Positions 1 through 5,364 of a stretch of 13,186 nucleotides of DNA are shown in pieces; the stretch's first letter is position 1, and every line of letters starts with the position of its first letter. The DNA comes from Candidatus Saccharimonadota bacterium. GTDB lineage: Bacteria; Patescibacteriota; Saccharimonadia; Saccharimonadales; Saccharimonadaceae. The notes under the pieces were generated by a model. That model saw nothing but the letters and a program-made list of their open reading frames with translations, did no database searches and was not told the origin of the DNA. The stretch covers positions 1 through 13,186 of the forward strand of contig JAFOHW010000058.1 of NCBI GenBank assembly GCA_017421685.1, in the 5' to 3' direction. The position numbers and the translations under genes were made by a program.

Positions 1-162
1 CGGAAGGAGCCCAACAACAAGCGTCAGGCCGAAATAAATAATCCACTTCGGCCAACACCTACGGGCAACCTCCTTCGAGTCCTCGGAATGACGTTTCAGC
101 ATCGAGTCCCCACACACCACAAGGGCGAGGATCACGAGCGAAACAAAGACAGAAATGATCAT
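1..162 (-). CDS. Small membrane protein, C-terminus cut by window edge
   Basis: The reading frame runs 54 codons from an ATG at 160-162 to the left edge without a stop, so the C-terminus is missing. The start is fixed by a textbook Shine-Dalgarno site (AAAGGAGG, 167-174) five bases upstream. The product opens with a hydrophobic segment (about residues 2-17, MIISVFVSLVILALVV), has a charged stretch with Lys, Arg, His and Glu (about 21-40), then a second hydrophobic segment beginning near WIIYFGLTLVVGLLP. This suggests at least two membrane passes. I do not recognise the family. G+C and codon choice (many GTG, CTC, TCG codons) differ from the AT-rich genes beyond position 1400 and match the neighbour at 454-993. 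It has its own promoter (305-333) and a leader of about 135 nt. Confidence 0.7.
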   Translation of the reverse strand, partial: MIISVFVSLVILALVVCGDSMLKRHSEDSKEVARRCWPKWIIYFGLTLVVGLLP

Positions 163-298
163 TTTTCCTCCTTTGTTCTTTTTGAGACCAAGACCTTTAT
201 GTGGGGATAAGATAGCTTTTCAGATTTCTTTTGAAATCTGAGATGATTTGGTTGTTAATGGTCTTCTCGCTTCGAAAAAACATCCCAAAACTCAGACT
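163..298 (-). promoter_or_regulatory. Long structured 5' leader of the small membrane gene
   Basis: Between the predicted start of transcription (near 298) and the ATG at 162 lie about 135 untranslated bases. They hold a perfect 9-bp hairpin, TCAGATTTC / GAAATCTGA with an AAAA loop on the transcribed strand (220-241), and a possible 6-bp outer pairing AAGACC (260-265 on the minus strand) with GGTCTT (190-195). No T-run follows the hairpin, so it is not an ordinary terminator. The leader ends in the strong ribosome site at 167-174. Most leaders in this window are short or absent, which makes this one stand out. A regulatory role is inference. Confidence 0.5.
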
Positions 299-304
299 AC
301 TTTC

Positions 305-333
305 ATTGTATCACACTTTAGCTTTTTTGTCAA
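305..333 (-). promoter_or_regulatory. Promoter of the small membrane gene
   Basis: On the minus strand: -35 TTGACA (328-333), 17-base spacer, -10 TACAAT (305-310) preceded by TGA (extended -10). The spacer end and initial transcribed bases (TAAAGTGTG, then AGTAGT after the -10) match the promoter at 1037-1065. Confidence 0.8.
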
Positions 334-383
334 TATGTATACCATCTTTTACGCTTATGTCTATTTTTCAAAAATTTTCCCAT

Positions 384-413
384 TAGAAAAGCCTGACCAA
401 ATGAGGCCAGGCT
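384..413 (-). terminator. Intrinsic terminator after the 454-993 gene
   Basis: Read on the minus strand, AGCCTGGCC and GGTCAGGCT form a 9-bp stem with one G-T pair and a 6-base loop (TCATTT), followed at once by TTTTCT. It lies about 40 bases after the stop codon of the gene at 454-993 and about 50 bases before the next promoter (-35 at 328-333), so it separates the two transcripts. Confidence 0.85.
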
Positions 414-453
414 CTCCTAACGTGCATGTACTTCCCCCCTAAGGGGATCTTAC

Positions 454-993
454 CTAAGGACGCTTCTGGGAGGAAAAGAACTTCTCAAGCTCCTCCCTGG
501 TGAAGAAGTCGGCGAAGTACTCGCCTTCCTTCGTGACCCAACACCACACCGGGTCATACAGGCCATAACTGGCCTGCTTTGCAGCCCAGATATCAGAAAC
601 TGGGCCCATGAGCTCCCCGGTCTGGATGTCCCTCCAGACATACATCCTCTTTGGTATAAGACCATCGGGGAACTCCAATTTGGTCGCCGGGGCATCCGGC
701 GACTTCGAAGGAGCAGGCTTAGGCTTCTTCACCCTCTGCTTCGGAGCAGAAGACGTCGAGACCGTAGCCTTATTCGGCTTCTTCGCCACACCCGGCTTCT
801 GAACCGACGCAGGCTCCTTTGCCATCGAAGACGACGGGGCCTCCTGCGCCGAGACCGGAGTAACTACCGGTTCCGGCTGGTAGAACAAGGTTTCCTGCGT
901 CCGTTTCGGCTCCTGAACCACAGGCGTCACCTGAACAGGCATTTGAGTCTCCTGCTCAGTCTCGGACTTCTTGTAGTAATCCCTCTTTGCCAT
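454..993 (-). CDS. Hypothetical protein: disordered Pro/Lys/Ala-rich region plus aromatic C-terminal domain
   Basis: A 179-residue product. I chose the ATG at 991-993 (MAKRDYYKK) over the in-frame upstream ATG near 1065: AAGGAGG lies five bases before it, and the longer start would fall inside the promoter. Residues 1-110 are rich in Pro, Lys, Ala, Ser, Gln and Glu and look disordered. Residues about 112-179 are compact and aromatic (YVWRDIQTGE, GPVSDIW, YDPVWCWV, FFTREELEKFF). The pattern of a W/Y-rich strand, a GP turn and a later W faintly recalls GYF_2-type small domains, but I would not assign it. There is no signal peptide or membrane segment, so it is probably cytoplasmic. G+C is higher than in the rest of the window (a 60-base sample at 541-600 has 32 G/C). 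It is a single-gene transcript with its own promoter and terminator. Confidence 0.75.
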   Translation of the reverse strand: MAKRDYYKKSETEQETQMPVQVTPVVQEPKRTQETLFYQPEPVVTPVSAQEAPSSSMAKEPASVQKPGVAKKPNKATVSTSSAPKQRVKKPKPAPSKSPDAPATKLEFPDGLIPKRMYVWRDIQTGELMGPVSDIWAAKQASYGLYDPVWCWVTKEGEYFADFFTREELEKFFSSQKRP

Positions 994-1036
994 GCTGACC
1001 TCCTTGGGTCCGAAATTGAAAAGTACAACTACTCTA

Positions 1037-1065
1037 ATTATAGCACACTTTACCAAAAATGTCAA
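1037..1065 (-). promoter_or_regulatory. Consensus promoter of the 454-993 gene
   Basis: On the minus strand: TTGACA (1060-1065), 17-base spacer, TATAAT (1037-1042) preceded by TGC. Both hexamers are perfect consensus. The predicted leader to the ATG at 993 is about 37 bases. Its spacer end TAAAGTGTG and downstream AGTAGT are shared with the promoter at 305-333. Confidence 0.88.
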
Positions 1066-1083
1066 TTATAAAACCATAATCAT

Positions 1084-1109
1084 CAAAAAAAGCCGATCTG
1101 CCGGCCTTT
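1084..1109 (-). terminator. Intrinsic terminator, second of a tandem pair
   Basis: On the minus strand AAAGGCCG and CGGCTTTT pair over 8 bp (one G-T) around the loop GCAGAT, and the stem merges into a run of seven T. It lies after the terminator at 1168-1195 and before the promoter at 1037-1065. It probably stops read-through from the tRNA transcript. Confidence 0.75.
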
Positions 1110-1167
1110 AATTCGAATTGCTACAGATAAGGAAAATTTCTTCTCTCTGGCCCAACTCCATAGAAAC

Positions 1168-1195
1168 TAAAAATAAGCACAAGTGCTTATTTTTA
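1168..1195. terminator. Bidirectional-type terminator after tRNA-Gly
   Basis: AAAAATAAGCAC (1169-1180) and GTGCTTATTTTT (1183-1194) are perfect inverted repeats with only two bases between, so the physical hairpin has an 11-bp stem and a 4-base loop. The A- and T-rich arms supply a U-run in either direction. It starts eight bases beyond the CCA end of tRNA-Gly and most likely ends that minus-strand transcript. Confidence 0.75.
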
Positions 1196-1202
1196 CTTTC
1201 TC

Positions 1203-1277
1203 TGGTGCGGGTAAGGAGAATCGAACTCCTATCCTCAGTTTGGAAAACTGATATACTAACCATTGTACTATACCCGC
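1203..1277 (-). tRNA. tRNA-Gly(TCC)
   Basis: The complete cloverleaf can be folded by eye: acceptor GCGGGTA/TACCCGC, D-stem GTAC/GTAT with loop containing GG, anticodon stem TCAGT/ACTGA with loop TTTCCAA (anticodon TCC), four-base variable region, T-stem AGGAG/CTCCT with loop TTCGATT. The 3' CCA is encoded (1203-1205). The discriminator base (1206) is A on the tRNA strand, whereas bacterial tRNA-Gly usually has U. The anticodon is the normal UCC and not the UCA seen in lineages that read UGA as glycine. It is 24 bases downstream of tRNA-His and probably co-transcribed with it. Confidence 0.95.
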
Positions 1278-1301
1278 AAAACGGAATAAATTGAATATGC
1301 C

Positions 1302-1379
1302 TGGGGTGAGAGAAGGGACTTGAACCCTCGACCGCCTGGACCACAATCAGGAGCTCTAACCAACTGAGCTACTCTCACC
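1302..1379 (-). tRNA. tRNA-His(GTG)
   Basis: Acceptor GTGAGAG/CTCTCAC with the extra G-1 (1379) opposite discriminator C73 (1305), the hallmark of tRNA-His. D-stem GCTC/GAGC, anticodon loop TTGTGGT (anticodon GTG), T-stem GAGGG/CCCTT with loop TTCAAGT, and encoded CCA (1302-1304). The anticodon stem is CCTGA/CCAGG, so the closing pair 31-39 is an A-C mismatch in place of the usual A-U. It is first in a His-Gly tRNA pair. Confidence 0.95.
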
Positions 1380-1388
1380 AGCCCTCTA

Positions 1389-1397
1389 ATTATACCA
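1389..1397 (-). promoter_or_regulatory. Extended -10 promoter of the tRNA-His/tRNA-Gly pair
   Basis: On the minus strand TGG-TATAAT lies nine bases before the tRNA-His 5' end. No good -35 is seen at the expected distance, so recognition would rest on the extended -10. It sits immediately after the stop codon of the 1401-1844 gene. Confidence 0.6.
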
Positions 1398-1400
1398 TAT

Positions 1401-1844
1401 CTATCTAAAAATACCAGGATTTTTTCGCTCAGGCGGTCGTGTCATCCCGGTTCCACCAGCTCCATTCACGCCACTAACCCCATTAATACCGCCAGCCCCT
1501 CTAATACTTCCAACCCTACTGACAGCTCCATTCTCTCCAGTCCTACCAACTTCCCCAGCTCCTCTTAAACTACTCTCAGCCCCCTTCGAACCACTACCGA
1601 CCTCCCCGGCGGTACCTCCATTATCTCTAAATTTCGAGCGATTCGAAAAAGCATCATTAACTAGCTTCGAATCCCTATAAGCCTTAACTCGCCTCCGCTC
1701 TCTATTAACTCTTAGACGCTCCGAAAAACTTTGTGTAGAAGTCGAGCCAATTTTCCCCGAATTCTGTGCCTCACCATATGCTGAAGTATGTAAAACGTCT
1801 CCAGTTTTCTCCTTCATCAATCTCTTTAAAAACGGATTTTTCAT
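1401..1844 (-). CDS. Hypothetical low-complexity Gly-rich protein
   Basis: A 147-residue product of unknown function. Residues 1-75 are strongly basic (MKNPFLKRLMKEK near the start, then RLRVNRERRRVKAYR). Residues about 76-140 are a degenerate Gly-rich repeat in which units such as GAGEVG, RGAGGING and VNGAGGTG recur, followed by a Pro/Arg-rich end. It has no signal peptide or membrane segment. A Shine-Dalgarno-like AGGGA lies before the ATG. It is the last protein gene of the tpiA transcript, 79 bases after the stop of its upstream neighbour. A basic, disordered chain with a glycine tail could bind nucleic acid or the cell envelope, but nothing here decides. That it is a real gene rests on the ribosome site and its place in the operon. 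Confidence 0.6.
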   Translation of the reverse strand: MKNPFLKRLMKEKTGDVLHTSAYGEAQNSGKIGSTSTQSFSERLRVNRERRRVKAYRDSKLVNDAFSNRSKFRDNGGTAGEVGSGSKGAESSLRGAGEVGRTGENGAVSRVGSIRGAGGINGVSGVNGAGGTGMTRPPERKNPGIFR

Positions 1845-1873
1845 TTGTTCCCTATTTTCGCCTATTCTTTATC

Positions 1874-1921
1874 TTTCTTACCCCCATTACCTCATATTTT
1901 AACACCCCTATCTCCTCATAT
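1874..1921 (-). repeat. Two imperfect 24-nt direct repeats between genes
   Basis: On the minus strand, ATATGAGGAGATAGGGGTG and ATATGAGGTAATGGGGGTA begin exactly 24 bases apart, agreeing at about 18 of 24 positions over the full unit. The 79-base gap they lie in (1845-1923) is purine-rich on the transcribed strand and holds no obvious promoter. Confidence 0.45.
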
Positions 1922-1923
1922 CC

Positions 1924-2688
1924 TTATTTAGGCAAAAGCAAAAATGCTATCGTTCCTGCCGCTGCCCCTAAAATAATCGTCAAAATAACTGCAATAATTA
2001 ACCCAACATGTGCATCTTTCTCCGGCTTTGCAATAATCGTTACTGGTCCCTTCGCCTCCTCTTTCGGAGCCTCAATCTTCTTCTGATAAACATTCTTCGA
2101 TAATGGTCGCTTCTCTATCTTATTGGTATTTATAAACGGCGACTTCGGAACACTAAAAGTCTTCTTGTCTGCCCCTGCTTTAGCTTTATCGTTAACCTTA
2201 TCACTACCTCCATCGATCTTCTTCTCTCTAACCCCAACCTTCTTCGCTTTTACCTCTGTAACATTATTTTTCGACTCATAACTAATCACCCCGCCTAAAG
2301 GTCTTTTCGGGATATCCGTCGTCGTAAATTTCGGATTCAAATCCTCAATTACCCCCAAAACAACCTCCGACTCCGCTATTTTACTCCCCCCAACATCGAT
2401 TCCTCCCGGCGTCATAATATAATCATATTCGTTTCCATTACCCCCCGTAACCTCATTGTCAAACGAAACTTTCATCGTTCTCGCAATCTCAACCCTAGTC
2501 TGAGCATCTAAGTTTTTCGCCCCTCTTAAAGACTTCATAGCAACAACCCCCTTACCGACGCCTCGTTGTTTCTCGGGAACTGGAACCGTTGTCATCTGAC
2601 CTTTTTTAGCGACCCCAGAGACCTGCCTAACTGATTTTTTTACCGCCTTAGGTTTACTAGGCACAAAATCCATGTATCTTTTGTTCAT
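1924..2688 (-). CDS. Hypothetical C-terminally anchored membrane protein
   Basis: A 254-residue product. The first 225 residues are Lys/Pro/Val-rich, mostly charged and probably disordered. A single hydrophobic segment, about residues 229-252 (VGLIIAVILTIILGAAAG and on), sits at the extreme C-terminus with only PK after it, so the protein is probably tail-anchored with its bulk in the cytoplasm. Two short motifs resemble each other: IPKRPLGGV and IEKRPLSKNV, the second preceded by PKSPF. The ATG overlaps the tpiA stop codon by four bases (ATGA), so translation is probably coupled to tpiA. I believe proteins of this shape, with a basic disordered head, SPF/KRPL motifs and a terminal helix, occur in Saccharibacteria, but I cannot name a family. 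Its tie to glycolysis could be only operon economy. Confidence 0.7.
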   Translation of the reverse strand: MNKRYMDFVPSKPKAVKKSVRQVSGVAKKGQMTTVPVPEKQRGVGKGVVAMKSLRGAKNLDAQTRVEIARTMKVSFDNEVTGGNGNEYDYIMTPGGIDVGGSKIAESEVVLGVIEDLNPKFTTTDIPKRPLGGVISYESKNNVTEVKAKKVGVREKKIDGGSDKVNDKAKAGADKKTFSVPKSPFINTNKIEKRPLSKNVYQKKIEAPKEEAKGPVTIIAKPEKDAHVGLIIAVILTIILGAAAGTIAFLLLPK

Positions 2689-3455
2689 TTTCTTACTCTT
2701 TTAGCAATTTCTATTATATCATTAAATTCCCCTAGAATCAAACTTGCTCCACCAACCAAAACCCCATTTACGCCAGGCACCGTCAAATATGCCCCAACAT
2801 TCGAGGCATTCACGCTCCCACCGAATAAAATCGGAACTTTTTCCACAACTTTTCCACCGTAAATTTCTTTCAAAATCTCCTTAATTAATCCAGTAACCTC
2901 CGCAACCTCTTCCGGCATCGCTAATTTTTTCATTTTCGTACTCGAAATCGCCCAAACTGGTTCATAAGCAATTATAACCTTCTCTATTTCATCATCGGAA
3001 ACCTCGGATAATCCTCCAATTAATTGGTCTCGAATCACGTCTCTCGTTTCTCCAAAAGCCCGCTCCGATTCAGTCTCCCCAATACATAAAATTGGTGTAA
3101 TTCTATTCCGAATTGCTCCTGCAACTTTCTTTTGAATGTCCTTATCTCTTTCCCCAAAAATATATCGCCTCTCTGAATGCCCAATAATCGCATAGTCAAC
3201 AATCCCCCGAAGTTGCGAAAAAGAAGTTTCTCCGGTAAACGCTCCGTAATCTCGATAAAATGCGTTCTGGGCCGCCAATTTAATCTTATGTCGATCAACC
3301 TGTAAAGATAACGGCTGCAAAGCGATCGTCGAAGGCGCAACAATAACCTCTAAATCTCTATAGTTAGGTATTTTTCGCATCAGCTTATGAAGATAAATGG
3401 AAGCTTCACCGACTGTAAAATTCAGCTTCCAGTTGCCCACGACATATGATTTCAT
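2685..3455 (-). CDS. tpiA: Triosephosphate isomerase
   Basis: A 256-residue enzyme that interconverts glyceraldehyde 3-phosphate and dihydroxyacetone phosphate in the cytoplasm; the length is normal for the family. Visible landmarks are N8 and K10 in GNWKLN, H93 in IIGHSERR, the catalytic base E165 in AYEPVWAI, and the phosphate-binding FGGSVN (211-216) and VGGAS (234-238). The lid loop is unusual: AYEPVWAI is normally followed by GTGK and about three more residues before PE, whereas here SSTKMKKLAM (171-180) takes its place, about three residues longer and without the GTG. It is first gene of a minus-strand run and faces the aldolase gene across 59 bp. The ATG lies six bases after a TATAAT element, with no room for a ribosome site, so the mRNA is probably leaderless. 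Confidence 0.96.
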   Translation of the reverse strand: MKSYVVGNWKLNFTVGEASIYLHKLMRKIPNYRDLEVIVAPSTIALQPLSLQVDRHKIKLAAQNAFYRDYGAFTGETSFSQLRGIVDYAIIGHSERRYIFGERDKDIQKKVAGAIRNRITPILCIGETESERAFGETRDVIRDQLIGGLSEVSDDEIEKVIIAYEPVWAISSTKMKKLAMPEEVAEVTGLIKEILKEIYGGKVVEKVPILFGGSVNASNVGAYLTVPGVNGVLVGGASLILGEFNDIIEIAKRVRK

Positions 3456-3461
3456 AGCCCA

Positions 3462-3470
3462 ATTATATCA
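3462..3470 (-). promoter_or_regulatory. Extended -10 promoter of tpiA
   Basis: On the minus strand TGA-TATAAT ends six bases before the ATG, placing the transcription start at or next to the A of ATG. No -35 match is seen 17 bases upstream. It is the mirror image of the promoter at 3500-3508. Confidence 0.8.
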
Positions 3471-3499
3471 CAGGAATCATAAAAGCATTATCGTTTTCA

Positions 3500-3508
3500 T
3501 GATATAAT
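3500..3508 (+). promoter_or_regulatory. Extended -10 promoter of the kinase-aldolase gene
   Basis: TGA-TATAAT ends six bases before the ATG at 3515 and predicts a leaderless mRNA. The nine bases are identical to those of the divergent tpiA promoter. Upstream arms of the two promoters share the same 29 bp between them. Confidence 0.8.
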
Positions 3509-3514
3509 AACTTT

Positions 3515-5356
3515 ATGAATATTCTCGTGGTGGGAAATGTCCTGAAAGATGTCTATCTAAATCTTGATAATAGAACTGAAAATTTTGAAGTTGACAAAAA
3601 TAACACAAAATGGCTAAACTTAAGTTTTAATGCTAGCGAACACAACTTTTTTAATCGCAATAGCTCTCTCGGAGGCTCCGCCGTTTCCTTGGAAGTTTTC
3701 GAAAAAATGGGCATTAGTGCAACCATTTCAGATTCAGACCTAAAATTCAAAGATGGAGATTTAATCTATTCATTCCCAATCGACCCCCATCGTTATATCT
3801 TAATTTCAGGCGAAAACGAAGTTAGCTATCTCGTTCCCAGTAAATATAGATTTTCCGATTTTACTCCTCCAGCCGATTCTTACGATTATCTCTACATCGA
3901 CCGCTCCGCAAAGCTGAATCTGAACACTATCAAAAAAATCCATGCCTATCTCGATATCTCTAAGAAAACTAAACTAATCTACTACGCAAAAAATTTCCAT
4001 AATTCAAACTTAGACTCTCTAGTTTCTCGCGCAAGCCTCGTTTTCTACGAAAAACCAAAAACCAAAATCTCAGACGAAGAATATCTAAAACTCCGAAAAC
4101 TAGACCCCGAAAAAACCATCATCATCTCCGATAATTTGCTCTCTTATAAAAACCTTTCGGAAAGAATTTCCTTAGAACGCATCGACGTTCTAACTCATCT
4201 CTCAATTTATTCCATTACCTCTGCAACCATTCTTGCTGGATTCATTCTCGGTTACTCGGTTGAACATAGCCTAAAACTCGCCCGCGCCAATGTCGAAAAT
4301 TCAAAAATCAGTAGCGCCCTCTATCTAAAAGAGCTCGAAAAATTAGCCAGCGTTAAAAGTCCAAAAGAAAATCTCGAACTGATCGCAAATTCTCTAGTCC
4401 TCCCCAAAAAAGGCATCCTCGCCGCCGACGAATCAGGCGGTTCAATAAAAAAGAAATTCGCAAAATTAGGTATTCCTGACACTTTCGAAAATCGTCGCGA
4501 TTATCGAAACCTCCTGCTAACAACAAGCAATCTTGAAAATTATGTCAACGGCGTTATTCTCTTTGATGAAACCGCTAGGCAATTCGCCGATAATGGTCAA
4601 ACTTTCGTCGATTATCTAATCGGTCGACGTATTATTCCAGGCATAAAAGTCGACGAAGGTCTCGAAACTTTTAAAGGTTCAACCGAAACCTACACAAAAG
4701 GGCTCCTGAACCTTCCCGAAAGATTAAAAGAATATTATGAAATGGGACTTCGCTTTGCAAAATGGCGTTCCGCTTTCGAAATTACCCATTCAGAATCAGG
4801 CGAGATCCTAACCCCTTCTACTTCCGCCATTGAAAAAAATTGCCAAATTCTCTCCGAATATGCAAAAGAATGTCAAATCGCCGGCCTAGTTCCTATCGTC
4901 GAACCAGAAGTTGTCTACGACGGAAATTACACAATCGAAGAATGTGAAAAAATTACCGCAAAAATCCTTGATACTCTTTTCTTAGAACTCGCTCGTTTTA
5001 ATGTTAATCTCCGCGCTTGCATCCTAAAAGTTAATATGATTACCGCCGGAAAACAATATAAAATTGCTTCAACTCCCGAAGAAGTTGGCGAAAAAACCGC
5101 AAAAGTTTTAAAAGAACACGTTCCAGAAAACCTCGCCGGCGTCGTTTTCCTCTCTGGTGGGCAAACCCCCGAACAAGCAACAAAAAATCTCGCCGAAATC
5201 ACAAAAAACGGCCCCTTCCCATGGCCAGTCACCTTTTCTTTTGCTCGCGCCCTCCAGGACCCCGCCCTCTATACCTGGAAAGGCGATAATGCGGATATCG
5301 ATGCTTCGCATACCGCCTTTCTTGAACGACTAATTGCTAATACAAAAGTCTTATAA
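3515..5356 (+). CDS. PfkB-like domain fused to class I fructose-bisphosphate aldolase
   Basis: A 613-residue fusion. Residues about 1-270 resemble the PfkB/ribokinase family: a glycine pair with helix (GGSAVSLEVFEKMG, 53-66) as in PfkB signature 1, and a helical end (AGFILGY) as in the region after signature 2. The family's GAGD anion hole and catalytic Asp should lie near 233-238, but the residues there are SITSAT, so kinase activity is doubtful. Residues about 285-613 are a full class I aldolase: GILAADES (300-307), YRNLLLTT, GVILFDETA, GIKVDEG, KWRSAF, GLVPIVEPEVVY, Schiff-base Lys505 in ACILKVNMIT (usually LKPNM), FLSGGQTPEQA and TFSFARALQDPALYTWKG. The C-terminal Tyr of animal aldolases is absent. 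The aldolase cleaves fructose 1,6-bisphosphate to the two triose phosphates that TpiA interconverts. There is no ribosome site; the mRNA is probably leaderless. Convergent with the bL25 gene, eight bases away. Confidence 0.93.
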   Translation: MNILVVGNVLKDVYLNLDNRTENFEVDKNNTKWLNLSFNASEHNFFNRNSSLGGSAVSLEVFEKMGISATISDSDLKFKDGDLIYSFPIDPHRYILISGENEVSYLVPSKYRFSDFTPPADSYDYLYIDRSAKLNLNTIKKIHAYLDISKKTKLIYYAKNFHNSNLDSLVSRASLVFYEKPKTKISDEEYLKLRKLDPEKTIIISDNLLSYKNLSERISLERIDVLTHLSIYSITSATILAGFILGYSVEHSLKLARANVENSKISSALYLKELEKLASVKSPKENLELIANSLVLPKKGILAADESGGSIKKKFAKLGIPDTFENRRDYRNLLLTTSNLENYVNGVILFDETARQFADNGQTFVDYLIGRRIIPGIKVDEGLETFKGSTETYTKGLLNLPERLKEYYEMGLRFAKWRSAFEITHSESGEILTPSTSAIEKNCQILSEYAKECQIAGLVPIVEPEVVYDGNYTIEECEKITAKILDTLFLELARFNVNLRACILKVNMITAGKQYKIASTPEEVGEKTAKVLKEHVPENLAGVVFLSGGQTPEQATKNLAEITKNGPFPWPVTFSFARALQDPALYTWKGDNADIDASHTAFLERLIANTKVL

Positions 5357-5364
5357 TTCTCTAT

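Noticed and set aside
248..442. Plus-strand reading frame of 64 codons
   Set aside because: It runs antisense through a promoter, a leader and a terminator, lacks a ribosome site, and has no protein-like composition.
435..446. CCCC-TAA-GGGG hairpin next to the stop of the 454-993 gene
   Set aside because: Only four base pairs and no T-run; the terminator at 384-413 is far better.
994..1065. N-terminal extension of the 454-993 protein to an upstream ATG
   Set aside because: The extension overlaps the -10 and -35 of a perfect consensus promoter, and the ATG at 993 has an ideal ribosome site.
1108..1344. Minus-strand reading frame of 78 codons across the tRNAs
   Set aside because: It is made of tRNA-Gly, tRNA-His and terminator sequence.
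1766..2086. Plus-strand frame with hydrophobic product
   Set aside because: It is antisense to two minus-strand genes and follows their Lys/Glu-rich codons, which always give Phe/Leu/Ser-rich shadows.
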